Assembly (NCBI GenBank): GCA_964429805.1
Contig: CAYSDH010000007.1
Span: forward strand, 28,637 to 92,636
Length of the DNA stretch: 64,000 nucleotides
DNA from: CAYSDH01 sp964429805
GTDB lineage: Bacteria > Bacteroidota > Bacteroidia > Flavobacteriales_D > JABDKJ01
Reading direction: 5' to 3'
Shown here piece by piece: positions 43,793 through 53,100 of the stretch. The first letter of the stretch is position 1; each line of letters begins with the position of its first letter. A program made the position numbers and the translations under genes. The notes beneath the pieces were generated by a model. That model saw only the letters and a list, made by a program, of their open reading frames with translations, did not search any database and had not been told where the DNA came from.

Positions 43793-45059
43793 CTACAAAT
43801 CGAGCCGTTTGTCTGCTGCGCTGCTCCACAAGTACTTCTCTTCCTTTAAGGAGTTTGGCTAGCGTAGCCTCATCATAATGTCTGATGGTGAGTAAGCTCA
43901 CATCTTCATTATAAAGCACTCTATACTCTTTTGACAAGGACTCAGTCAAGGCCTTGACCCGTTCCTCTTTGTGGTCTACGCAGAGTGAAAAGCTCAAGGC
44001 GGAGTTTTGCATCAGGTTTGCTCTCATCTTGTGCGCCCTCATGAGGGTAAAAACCCGAGTCATTCCTTCTTCCATGATGAAGGAAAAGTCTTCTGGACTA
44101 ATGGATATCAGAACTTGGTCTGACTTAAAAATGTATGATGGTACCTGACCATCTTTTTCTGAATTAGACGAGATCAATGTACCTGTTGATTCATGGTCTA
44201 TAAAAGACTTCACGCGCAACGGTATGCCTTTATTTTGAAGCGGCTTAATGGTCTTAGGGTGAATGACCGAAGCGCCAAAGTAACTCAGCTCAATGGCTTC
44301 GCGGTACGAAATACTATCTAGTTTGACCGCGTCTGGGTAATACTTGGGGTCGGCATTAAGCATGCCTGATACATCTTTCCATATCACCACCTCATCAGCA
44401 TCTGTGCACCATGCCAGTATGCCTGCTGAAAAGTCAGAACCCTCTCGACCTAGGGTCGTGGTTGCCTTACCGTCTGAGCCAATGAACCCTTGTGTGATCA
44501 TCCTTCTTGAAGCCATAATACTCCTTGACTTCAACTCGTTTTGCCATGTACGCTTTACTCTGCCCTTTGTATTTTCCCAGTCAACTGTCGCCTCTCTGTG
44601 CGATGCATCGGTCAAGATGATTTCTCGGGCATCAAGCCAGGTGTTATTCACCCCTCGGTCATCGAGATAAGCTGACACTATCTTCGTTGCTAACCATTCT
44701 CCAGTAGACACCACCTGGTCGTAAGTTTTGTCATAATCTGACTTGTCTAGTTGCAGTAGTTTTTTCTCTAGCTCTTTAAACTTGACATTAATCTCTTTGA
44801 GCACCAGCTCTTCTGAAAAAGGAAAAAGCTCATTGACTATCTCTTTGTGAAAGTCCATAAATCGCTTATAGTGGGCCTCTTTGCCCTCCGCATCTCGCCA
44901 GTAAGCAGACAATACTCGCTCTAGGTAGTTGGTGGTTTTGCCCATGGCAGAAATCACTATCCACAGATCATCATCCGCATGTTGGTTGATAATGGCGGCT
45001 ACGTTTTTTACCGCTGCCGCATCCTTGACTGACGCTCCTCCAAATTTGAAAACCTTCAC
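43764..45059 (-). CDS. lysC: Aspartate kinase
   Basis: First step of Lys/Thr/Met synthesis. 431 residues, monofunctional. The kinase domain starts MKVFKFGGASVKDAAAV and includes WIVISAMGKTTNYLERVL, the central TTLGREGSDFSAGILAW and VIHPKTIKPLQNKGIPLRVKSF. A C-terminal ACT region of about 130 residues (VLISISPEDFSFIMEEGMTR, MRANLMQNSALSFSLCVD) suggests feedback control. Seven bases downstream of the GNAT gene on the same strand; last gene of the holB-gldH-GNAT-lysC group. Confidence 0.95.
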   Translation of the reverse strand: MKVFKFGGASVKDAAAVKNVAAIINQHADDDLWIVISAMGKTTNYLERVLSAYWRDAEGKEAHYKRFMDFHKEIVNELFPFSEELVLKEINVKFKELEKKLLQLDKSDYDKTYDQVVSTGEWLATKIVSAYLDDRGVNNTWLDAREIILTDASHREATVDWENTKGRVKRTWQNELKSRSIMASRRMITQGFIGSDGKATTTLGREGSDFSAGILAWCTDADEVVIWKDVSGMLNADPKYYPDAVKLDSISYREAIELSYFGASVIHPKTIKPLQNKGIPLRVKSFIDHESTGTLISSNSEKDGQVPSYIFKSDQVLISISPEDFSFIMEEGMTRVFTLMRAHKMRANLMQNSALSFSLCVDHKEERVKALTESLSKEYRVLYNEDVSLLTIRHYDEATLAKLLKGREVLVEQRSRQTARFVVRGQFDLAT

Positions 45060-45066
45060 TCTCTAA

Positions 45067-45519
45067 CTAAAATTCCATTTTACAATTAAGCCATTCTCCA
45101 TCAATGTTGGCTTCCATTTTTTCATAAAAAGCAATGGCTGGCTCGTTCCAGTCCAACACCTGCCATTCGAGACGCGCACATTTTCTTTCCTTACTTATTC
45201 GCAAGAGTTCTTCAAACAGAGCGCATCCAATCCCTTTTCTGCGCTGCTCCTCTTTCACAATAAGGTCTTCGAGATACAATGTGTGCCCTTTCCATGTGCT
45301 GTATCGCGGATAGAAAAAAGCTATGCCCACCACTTCAGAGTCTGTCTCTGCAACTAGTATCTCAAAGCGCTTTTCGTCAAAGCCATCTGCCCTTAGTTGA
45401 TCTTCAGTTAAGGTGACTTGATCGCTCGCATTCTCATACTCCGCAAGCTCTTTAATCATCGCCAATACAGCTGGAACATCCGCGACAGTTGCCCAGCGTA
45501 TTTCAAAGGCTACATTCAT
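45067..45519 (-). CDS. GNAT-family N-acetyltransferase
   Basis: 150 residues. The GNAT fold begins FEIRWATVADVPAVLAMIKELAEYE, has the acetyl-CoA loop EEQRRKGIGCALFEELLRIS, then ARLEWQVLDWNEPAIAFYEKM. The overall pattern (YEN near the N-terminus, YLEDLIVKEEQRRKG, WNxPAIxFYEKxGA-type end) resembles diamine/thialysine acetyltransferases; substrate unproven. Its ATG overlaps the gldH stop (ATGA), so it is coupled to gldH. Confidence 0.88.
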   Translation of the reverse strand: MNVAFEIRWATVADVPAVLAMIKELAEYENASDQVTLTEDQLRADGFDEKRFEILVAETDSEVVGIAFFYPRYSTWKGHTLYLEDLIVKEEQRRKGIGCALFEELLRISKERKCARLEWQVLDWNEPAIAFYEKMEANIDGEWLNCKMEF

Positions 45520-46007
45520 TTTAAGTGCTTCTTGAGCGTAAGGTTGACCTTTCTAACTCCCTTTAGTTTCTCTTGACGCATGCCGTGTTCTATCTTAAAC
45601 TGATAGTTGCCGGGAAGCGGCATCTTTCGGTTGTACTTATAGAGCAGCAGGTTTTCATAACCGCCACCTTCACTGCTGCCCAACTGGCGGCCAAGCCTGT
45701 CGGTAACATACATCTCTAGGGTGTCTCTGAGCCACCTGTCATTTGGAAATTTCATGTTCACGAAGAGATACATGTTGCTAAACTCGTAAGCATCCGTATT
45801 CGTAACGCTCATTTGAAAGTCAAAGTACTGACTGGTGTCAGGTATCTCAAAGTTAAACTCCAGTGGGTTAGAAAGCTCCCAGACATCTTGATCTGGAGCT
45901 ATTGTTCCAGAGCCGTATGTCAGGTCATCTTCACAAGCTGTGAGCAGAAAAAAAGCGAGAGTACAACTGCCAAGAATGATTTTAATCTGAGACATATAGT
46001 CGGGCAT
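45516..46007 (-). CDS. gldH: Gliding motility lipoprotein GldH
   Basis: 163 residues with a lipobox LLTAC (Cys25 from ATG 46007; ATG 45995 also possible). The mature protein shows the GldH pattern: YEFSNMYLFVNMKFPNDR, DTLEMYVTDRLGRQLGS and GNYQFKIEHGMRQEKLKGVRKVNLTL. GldH is required for gliding and T9SS in F. johnsoniae. Next to holB, as in other Bacteroidota; between holB (26 nt upstream) and the GNAT gene. Confidence 0.9.
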   Translation of the reverse strand: MPDYMSQIKIILGSCTLAFFLLTACEDDLTYGSGTIAPDQDVWELSNPLEFNFEIPDTSQYFDFQMSVTNTDAYEFSNMYLFVNMKFPNDRWLRDTLEMYVTDRLGRQLGSSEGGGYENLLLYKYNRKMPLPGNYQFKIEHGMRQEKLKGVRKVNLTLKKHLK

Positions 46008-46033
46008 TGTTCAGCGTGCTGTATTCTGACAAA

Positions 46034-47149
46034 TCAATTTTCTGACACCGGATTTCTCAGGGCCTTGGTCACCTTAAATGAGAGGTCGGTGAATATGATT
46101 CGAGCATTTCCATTTCTGTCAATGTCTTGATAAGCTTTATCAAAAAACTCTAAGAGCTCAGTAGCATTAGCTTGATTGACAAAGGGAGAAAACTTTTGAG
46201 TGAATACCTCCAACATGTCATCACTTCTTACTGGCATGGTGACATAGTTTTTTCTAAACGCCATTCTGAATATTTCTAAAGCCGTGCTCAGCAACTGCTT
46301 TTGATACTCTTTACCCTCTTTGGCCACGGAGTCAATCCACTTCATAAACTCTATAACGCTGCGCTTATAGCAGAGTCTCATCCAGTCTTGAATCTGCACT
46401 TCCAAGCTGTTGTCCTTGCTGTCGCCTCGCGCTATGCTTAGGGCCTGAGACAAGTTGCCTTCTGCTCTTCTCACTGCAGTTTGAGCTACTTCATGGTCAA
46501 GTCCAGTTACTCTAGACTCAAGAAAACTGACCAGCTCAGAGTCTTTCACTGGCTTAAGTTTAACCAGCTGCACACGCGAGCGTATGGTAGGTAGCATGGC
46601 GTCAAAATCTGCCCCAACTAAGAGCAACACAGAGCCTGGAGGCGGCTCTTCGATGAGCTTGAGCAACTTGTTGGCGCAAGCTATATTCATCATCTCAGGC
46701 ATCCATATTACCATGACTTTCTTACCGCCTTCATAGGCCTTAAGACTGAGCTTCTTGATGATGTTTTCGCTTTCGTGCTTTGAGATTAATGCTGATTTTC
46801 CAGAATCATTGACCAAGTCCATCCATGTCTCAAAGGTCATGAACGGGTCATTTTTGTAGGCCTCCCTAAACCGAGGGATGAGTGATTCTGAGGTCTTGTC
46901 CATGCTTTGTACCATGGGGAAAACCACATGAATGTCTGGATGCTCAAGTCTCGAGGCGCGGTCGTCTTTTCCTCCAAACATGTCTGCTTCGCCCGTCAAC
47001 AGCTCATTGGCGTAGGCAATGGCCAAAGGCAAGTTTCCACTTCCGTCTTGACCAAGAAAGAATTGAGCGTGAGGCACACGTCCACTTTTTGCATTGTCAG
47101 TTAACGAAGTCTGTATGTCCCGATAGACGGGCAGATTTGAGAAGTCCAT
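46034..47149 (-). CDS. holB: DNA polymerase III subunit delta prime
   Basis: Clamp-loader subunit, 371 residues. It begins RDIQTSLTDNAKSGRVPHAQFFLGQDGSGNLPLA; the Walker-A region is degenerate (no GKT), as expected for a non-ATP-hydrolysing delta prime. The sensor-like KVMVIWMPEMMNIACANKLLKLIEEPPPGSVLLLV and the SRVQLVKLKPV region follow. The typical zinc-binding cysteines are absent. A -7-like box lies four bases before the ATG. First gene of the group with gldH, GNAT and lysC. Confidence 0.92.
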   Translation of the reverse strand: MDFSNLPVYRDIQTSLTDNAKSGRVPHAQFFLGQDGSGNLPLAIAYANELLTGEADMFGGKDDRASRLEHPDIHVVFPMVQSMDKTSESLIPRFREAYKNDPFMTFETWMDLVNDSGKSALISKHESENIIKKLSLKAYEGGKKVMVIWMPEMMNIACANKLLKLIEEPPPGSVLLLVGADFDAMLPTIRSRVQLVKLKPVKDSELVSFLESRVTGLDHEVAQTAVRRAEGNLSQALSIARGDSKDNSLEVQIQDWMRLCYKRSVIEFMKWIDSVAKEGKEYQKQLLSTALEIFRMAFRKNYVTMPVRSDDMLEVFTQKFSPFVNQANATELLEFFDKAYQDIDRNGNARIIFTDLSFKVTKALRNPVSEN

Positions 47150-47153
47150 GGCT

Positions 47154-47161
47154 TAAATGTA
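47154..47161 (-). promoter_or_regulatory. Probable -7 box of holB, predicted leaderless
   Basis: TACATTTA on the minus strand (last G replaced by A) ends four bases before the holB ATG, the same spacing as lipB and the EamA gene. Confidence 0.45.
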
Positions 47162-47196
47162 TGTCATTTGAAAGTGGGTGAACAGGAATTTAGGAA

Positions 47197-47204
47197 TAAC
47201 TTTA
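47197..47204 (+). promoter_or_regulatory. Probable -7 box of pgk
   Basis: TAACTTTA, one mismatch from TAnnTTTG, 20 nt before the pgk ATG. Confidence 0.4.
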
Positions 47205-47224
47205 CCCGATCGGATATCAACAAA

Positions 47225-48406
47225 ATGGAAAACTTCAATCAGTACGATTTTTCGGGTAAGAAAGCCCTAGTCAGAGTAGACTTTAATGTGCCCCTCAAAG
47301 ATGGTCTAGTCACTGACGACACCAGAATACGGGCCGCCATACCTACCATCAACCACATATTAGACAAGGGTGGAACCTGCATTTTAATGTCTCACCTTGG
47401 CAGGCCAGATGGTCGGGAAGAGAAGTATTCTCTTGCGCAAGTGCTTACTTGTCTCGAAGGTTTGCTGGGTCAGTCAGTCAGGTTTGTAAATGAATGTGTA
47501 GGGCCAGAGGTTAGCGAAATTGCCTCTTCATTAGACAGCGGAGAAGTGCTGCTGCTTGAAAATCTTCGTTTTCACAAGGCCGAGAAAGCGGGAGACAAAG
47601 AGTTTGCCCAACAACTCGCCTCACTCGGTGATGTGTATGTCAATGATGCCTTTGGGACAGCTCACAGGGCCCACGCTTCTACAGCAGTGATTGCAGACTA
47701 TATGGACGTCAAATTTCCAGGTTTGATTATGCAAAATGAGGTGCAGAGTATTGAGAAGGTGCTGCGCTCTCCAGAACACCCATTTACTGCGATAGTAGGT
47801 GGGGCAAAAGTATCTAGTAAGATTGCCATTTTAGAAAACCTGATTGGTAAGGTTGACCACTTGGTGGTTGGAGGCGGTATGGCCTATACCTTCTTTAAAG
47901 CTGCTGGCGGATCAGTAGGAAACTCTCTGGTAGAAGATGATTTTCTTGATCAGGCGCGTGCATTGATGGAGAACTCAAAAGAAAAAGGAACAACTATTCA
48001 TCTGCCAGAAGACTCTATTGCGGCTGATGCTTTTTCGAATGATGCCAATGTCAAGACCGTAGATTCTTCTGCCATTGATGATGGGTGGATGGGGCTTGAC
48101 ATCGGGCCAAAAGCCACGGCAGCGCTGTCAGACATTGTCAAAGGGAGTAAAACCATCTTGTGGAACGGGCCAATGGGTGTGTTTGAGATGGAGAAATTTT
48201 CACAAGGTACTGTTGTGATGGCCAAAGCTGTTGCGGAGGCTACTCAACATGGTGCATTCTCGTTAGTTGGAGGTGGAGATTCTGTAGCGGCCATCAACAA
48301 GTTTGGGTTGGCCGATAAGGTGAGTTACATCTCTACGGGCGGTGGAGCCATGCTCGAGTATCTAGAAGGAATTACCTTACCGGGCATTGCGGCAGTTATG
48401 AGCTGA
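47225..48406 (+). CDS. pgk: Phosphoglycerate kinase
   Basis: Glycolytic enzyme making ATP from 1,3-bisphosphoglycerate. 393 residues from ATG 47225; the frame extends upstream to 47168, but the family starts here (FSGKKALVRVDFNVPLKDG). Other motifs: LMSHLGRPDGR, LLLENLRFHKAEKAGD, VNDAFGTAHRAHAST, AIVGGAKVSSKI, GMAYTFFKA, LWNGPMGVFEM and the nucleotide-binding end SLVGGGDSVAAINKFG...STGGGAMLEYLEG. It overlaps the convergent cvpA gene by 11 bases. Confidence 0.97.
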   Translation: MENFNQYDFSGKKALVRVDFNVPLKDGLVTDDTRIRAAIPTINHILDKGGTCILMSHLGRPDGREEKYSLAQVLTCLEGLLGQSVRFVNECVGPEVSEIASSLDSGEVLLLENLRFHKAEKAGDKEFAQQLASLGDVYVNDAFGTAHRAHASTAVIADYMDVKFPGLIMQNEVQSIEKVLRSPEHPFTAIVGGAKVSSKIAILENLIGKVDHLVVGGGMAYTFFKAAGGSVGNSLVEDDFLDQARALMENSKEKGTTIHLPEDSIAADAFSNDANVKTVDSSAIDDGWMGLDIGPKATAALSDIVKGSKTILWNGPMGVFEMEKFSQGTVVMAKAVAEATQHGAFSLVGGGDSVAAINKFGLADKVSYISTGGGAMLEYLEGITLPGIAAVMS

Positions 48407-48935
48407 CCTCTTCTTTTAGCTCCTGGGCTTCTTTCATGATGCGCTTGGACCACTCGTTGTCTTGTATCATGGGCAGAATAGTTGGAGCAAGCGTGCTCAC
48501 CGGAGCATAAAGCATGGACTTGTCATGCAGGTCGTCTGGAAGAATTCTCATCTTCTCATCTAAGGAGTTTAAACTGCCCAGAAGTAGGCTAACTATCAGC
48601 GCCACTTTAAGTCCGCGAAGAAGTCCGCCCCCAAGTTTATTGACAAAGGACAGGGAAGCCATGTCTACGACTTTTTCTACCATTTTGCCTATAAGGTTGA
48701 CCAGCAACACAATTACAATAAAGGTGGTCACCCAGGCGATAATCGGCATGTACTCTGATGTGATGTTGAGTTGCTCTTCAAGTATGAGGCCCACCATTTC
48801 TGACAGCTTGATGGCTCCGTATATACCTATGACTAGTGCGATAAGTCCTGAGATCTCTACGATGAGTCCTTTTGTGAGCCCTTTATACACGGCCCACAAT
48901 ATTGGAACCCCTATAATGATGTCAATGAGATGCAT
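48396..48935 (-). CDS. cvpA: CvpA-family membrane protein
   Basis: 179 residues with four hydrophobic helices. The family signature is at the N-terminus: IDIIIGVPILWAVYKGLTKG, then VEISGLIALVIGIYGAIKLS and the GKMVEKVVDMASLSFVNKLGGGL region. CvpA proteins are inner-membrane proteins linked elsewhere to colicin V production and envelope stress; role here unknown. A clear -7 box lies 18 nt upstream. Confidence 0.88.
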   Translation of the reverse strand: MHLIDIIIGVPILWAVYKGLTKGLIVEISGLIALVIGIYGAIKLSEMVGLILEEQLNITSEYMPIIAWVTTFIVIVLLVNLIGKMVEKVVDMASLSFVNKLGGGLLRGLKVALIVSLLLGSLNSLDEKMRILPDDLHDKSMLYAPVSTLAPTILPMIQDNEWSKRIMKEAQELKEEVSS

Positions 48936-48953
48936 GTCCGAATGTGATTCGGG

Positions 48954-48961
48954 CGAAGGTA
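48954..48961 (-). promoter_or_regulatory. -7 box of cvpA
   Basis: TACCTTCG on the minus strand, followed by CCC as in the first gene of the window; 18 nt before the cvpA ATG. Confidence 0.55.
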
Positions 48962-48988
48962 ATCAAAAGGGAAAGTGACAGATAAACG

Positions 48989-49909
48989 TTAGAAGTAGCG
49001 CGGATTCTTAGCTACTGAGTTAGCCCTAAATTCATACATGAGCATAACCTCATGCGACCCTCCGCTGTATTGTCCAAGCGTAAGGGTTGGCTTATCATAT
49101 GCATAGCCTACTCTTAGTTGAGCATTAGCTTGATACTCGATTAGTCCATACACTGATTCAGCCAATCTGTATGATGCACCAATCCAAAATTTCTTTTGCA
49201 AAATGAGGTTGGCATTTAAGTCCACTTGCGCGGCAGTGTTTGGAATTGCTTTGAAGAGCATAGACGGTTTAAGCACCATGTTTCTTGATATCTCATGAGT
49301 GAATCCTGCAGTAATAAGATGATTCATCTCTAGCGGGCTAAACTTCACTTTAAAGGCGTCTGAACTCTTGTATCCATATCCCAAAATGGTGGGTATAGAA
49401 TATCCTGCATACCAGTCTTTTGTGTAGTAAAACGCTCCAGCACTAAACTCTGGTCTAATCATGTTTCTACCATCAGCATTAAAGAGTTCATCTTCCATCT
49501 GATCGAGCTGCACATCGGTCCAGCCTGCTCTGCGCGTTTTTATTCCTGCGCCAACACCAATGTTCAAATGTGAACGGTGGAACTTCAATTTGTAGGATGT
49601 AATACCTGTAAACCCAATGTCGCGGCTTACTCCAATAGTCTCTTTGGTTATCATAGTACCAAAAGAGATATTCTGTCTCTTAATTGGCATGTGCGCACTC
49701 AATGTTTGCGTGGTCGGTGCACCCTCAAAACCAGCCCATTGGTTTCTATAATTTAGATTAGCAACAGGGTAGCCTTTTGACCCAGCAAACGCAGGATTAA
49801 TAACAAGTCCATCAAACATGTATTGACTCATTAAACCCGAATGTTGTGCTGACAATAATGCCCCTGATAGCATCATCGAAACCATCAATATAATCTTACA
49901 TCTCTTCAC
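48989..49909 (-). CDS. PorP/SprF-family type IX secretion membrane protein
   Basis: 306 residues. Signal peptide (KIILMVSMMLSGALLSAQ), then the PorP/SprF signature MSQYMFDGLVINPAFAGSKG and YRNQWAGFEGAPTTQTLSAHMPI, followed by an outer-membrane beta-barrel of about 14 strands. These proteins are the partners that export or retain type B-sorted adhesins such as SprB. It begins nine bases after the giant SprB-like gene on the same strand, matching the sprB-sprF order of F. johnsoniae. Confidence 0.93.
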   Translation of the reverse strand: MKRCKIILMVSMMLSGALLSAQHSGLMSQYMFDGLVINPAFAGSKGYPVANLNYRNQWAGFEGAPTTQTLSAHMPIKRQNISFGTMITKETIGVSRDIGFTGITSYKLKFHRSHLNIGVGAGIKTRRAGWTDVQLDQMEDELFNADGRNMIRPEFSAGAFYYTKDWYAGYSIPTILGYGYKSSDAFKVKFSPLEMNHLITAGFTHEISRNMVLKPSMLFKAIPNTAAQVDLNANLILQKKFWIGASYRLAESVYGLIEYQANAQLRVGYAYDKPTLTLGQYSGGSHEVMLMYEFRANSVAKNPRYF

Positions 49910-49918
49910 AATAGCTCC

Positions 49919-50180
49919 CTATCTCTTCAACTCTATATATGCTTTGTACGGATTTCTGTCCGGAAGGTTCAGAATAAAGTAATATGTATCTGCCGGCAGC
50001 GCATTTCCGTTGCGCGCAGTTCCATTCCAATCGTTCTGATAATCCTTGCTTTCATAGACTTTCACTCCCCATCTGTTATAGACCGTAAAGTCATTTGGGG
50101 CTAAGTTTTCAATGCCTCTTATCACAAACTCGTCATTTTGCCCGTCACCATTTGGTGAGAATCCTGATGGCACGGATAGA
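49919..50180 (-). other. T9SS type B (gliding motility CHU_C) sorting domain of the adhesin
   Basis: Last 85 or so residues: PSGFSPNGDGQNDEF, LAPNDFTVYNRWGVKVYES, DWNGTARNGNALPADTYYFIL. Type B domains depend on a PorP/SprF partner, which is the next gene. Confidence 0.9.
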
Positions 50181-53100
50181 TCATCTACGTACACTGTCAC
50201 AGTGTCTGTGCCCTCGCCACAAGGTGTGTTCACGGTGATGAAAAACTCATTGATACCAAACTCAAGTTCTGATACGGTTGCGAAAGCTGTGTTTGCTCCT
50301 GTAATGACTGCAGGACCATTTGTAGACCAGCTGTAAGACGTGGCGTCATCCACTGCCAGGACACCTAGTTGCGCTTCAAACACAAAGGCTAGTGACGTGT
50401 CTCCTACACCATAGACTGGTATGTTGATGGCGTTAGTAGTGACCAGAACAGAATCCACAACTTGATTTCCAAAATCATCAGATGCGGTGTAAATCACGTG
50501 GTGTGCTCCAGGAGTGAAATTCCAGACTTGTAATTCCTCATTCCATTGTCCACCTTCTACTTGAGTATCTATAGTAAGATCTGAGTCACACAGATCAAAG
50601 AATTCTGATTGCGGCAAGTAAGCAACCGCGAGGCCACATGTATCAAGGTCTTCTCCATAACTGAGTATTACAGGGTCTGTGATGTCTTCAACCATCACTT
50701 CTGTGACAGCTGTGAAGTCACCCGAACTGGTCTCAACTTCCCAGAACACTTGGGTCACCCCAACTTCAAAACTCTGGTCAATCTGATGCCCAGTCTGCTC
50801 AAATCCATTGATGGTGTACTTCACTAGTGGTTCGCACAAGTTGATCACCTGGAGTTCAAAATTGACATGCGCATTACAGCTCACCCCTGTTTGAACGAGG
50901 TTAATAGTCTCCATCACATCAATGCCTGCGTTAAGAGCTGGTAGCACTTCTACAACTGTAGAGTCCAGCGACTCGTTACCCGAGTCATCTGTGACTTGCC
51001 AGTAGAAGCTGTGCGTACCTACTTCTAGTGTCGCGTCAAATCCACTAGTGACTTCGAGGCCAGTGCTTGGGTTCTCGAGAACTAGTTGACTACACGCATC
51101 ATTATCTTCATATGCAGGAAGGTCTATAAAGACAGTGGCCTCACATTCGTTTCCAGTAAGATGCACGCTCGAGTTACCTAGCGAAGTAAACACTGGCGCC
51201 ATGTTGTCTAGCACAGTCACTTGAGCTTCACACTGACCCGTTTCTCCATCAGTATTTGACACTGAAATAGTGATTGATGATGGACTTCCAGAGTGAATCA
51301 ATAGTGAATCGCAACTCAGAGAGTTTTGTCCAGTATAGTCGTTCCAATAAACCGCTGTACCCATGTTGTCATCCGTAACCAGATCTTCTAAGAGGAATGC
51401 AGCGTTGCCTGATTCGTCTAGATAAACCGTCTCTTGCGCGCAGGTAATTTGCGGCAGATCACCATCATCCATGATTTGTTGATTTATAGTTCCTAAGCCA
51501 CTTTGAAGTGTCGCATGCTCCACGTTTTGAATCAAGAACTCAAAGACTTCTATGTCTTCATCAAGGTTGTCGTTAGTAGTTGCAATCTTAATCACGCTCG
51601 TACTTTGCCCTTCAGTAATAAGAGTGGCCATTGGAGCAGATTGATGTTCAAAGTCGTTTTCGGTAATGCTCGCTGTTAACCCCGTTCTGTATTGGAACGT
51701 TGCGTCCACCTCACTACCAGTCGAAGTAACTGTGAAGTACGCTGTGTCACCTTCTATTACCACTGAATTAGAAACAGTTAACACTGGCAACTCCTCATCA
51801 GGGTCATCAACTATAGTCACCGTAGCTTCAGCATTTGCAACAGTGAAGAGGTCAACCAATGAGTTAGATGAAACGTTTACTTGCAGATACTCTTCAAGCT
51901 CATACACCTCATCAGGCAATGTCTGAACGTAAAGCACCACACTGTCTTGTCCAGCAGGTATGGTAACAGCTAAGTCTGACACGGTATTATAATCGCTACC
52001 CGACACGGCCGCTGTAGGGCCTGTCAATTGCTCGGTACTATAGAGCAAATCAATGTCAAATGCACTTACCGAATCCAGCCTCACTATAATTTCAGCTGTT
52101 GCTTCTTCTTGAGCTATGGCATCTTCTACGGTGATGACAGGCAGTCCCTCATCACTCTTAATTGTTAAGGTTCCTAAGGCAAGTATATCAGCTGACGACT
52201 CGGTGGTGCTGAGTATGAGGTTTACAGTTTCCTGTTCTTCAAAAATGAAGTCGTCTATTGTAATAATTTCAATATCTAATACACTCTGATTAGCAGGCAG
52301 TGTGACTGCCATGTTTAGTTCAGAATAGTCCAAAGAGGCAGAAGCTGGCGTGTTAACGGTAGGGGCCGTTCGAATCCAAAAAGTAGTGTCTGCATCTGAG
52401 ACTTTGTCAAAGGCAATGCTCAGTGTTCCGGTTTCTCCTTCAAATACCTCATCAGAAGAAACGCTGTAACTAAACTCATCATTATCAATGATGCTCACCG
52501 TGATTAGATTGTTCGTTCCAACTAGGCTGTACTGTGCAGAATCTAGTCTCAACTCAAACTTCTCTACGCTCTCAACTATGTCATCATTGGTTACAGGTAT
52601 GGACAGTGTTACTGTATTGGTACCTAAGGCGAAAACGGTCGTGCCGCTTATCGTTGGCCCCGTGTAATCACTGCTATTTGCAGTAATGTCGACTAGGCTG
52701 TAATAGATGATTTCATCTGCACATAAGTCTCCGGTAGAGGAAATTGTAATATCCACTGAGCCACTTTCTTCGGCAACCGTGGTCGCACTTTGACTTAGGT
52801 TAAACTCGTTTTCAAACTGATTAACCATGACCGTGAATCCACACGATGTGAGACTGTCTCCGCTTGTGTTATTTAGTTGATAAATCACTTCCGTTTCTCC
52901 AACTGGAAATTGACTTCCGCTGCTCGGTCCGCTTATCAACACAACCGAACTTGGACAACTCGGATTTGACGATGCAGGGACCAAATAGTTAACTGCCACT
53001 TGGCATTGACCTTCAGCCGTTACTGTTGTTATATCATCTGGACAAGTCAAGAAAGCTGGAGTAGCAGGCTGCTGAATTTCAATATCCGTCAAGACTGTGG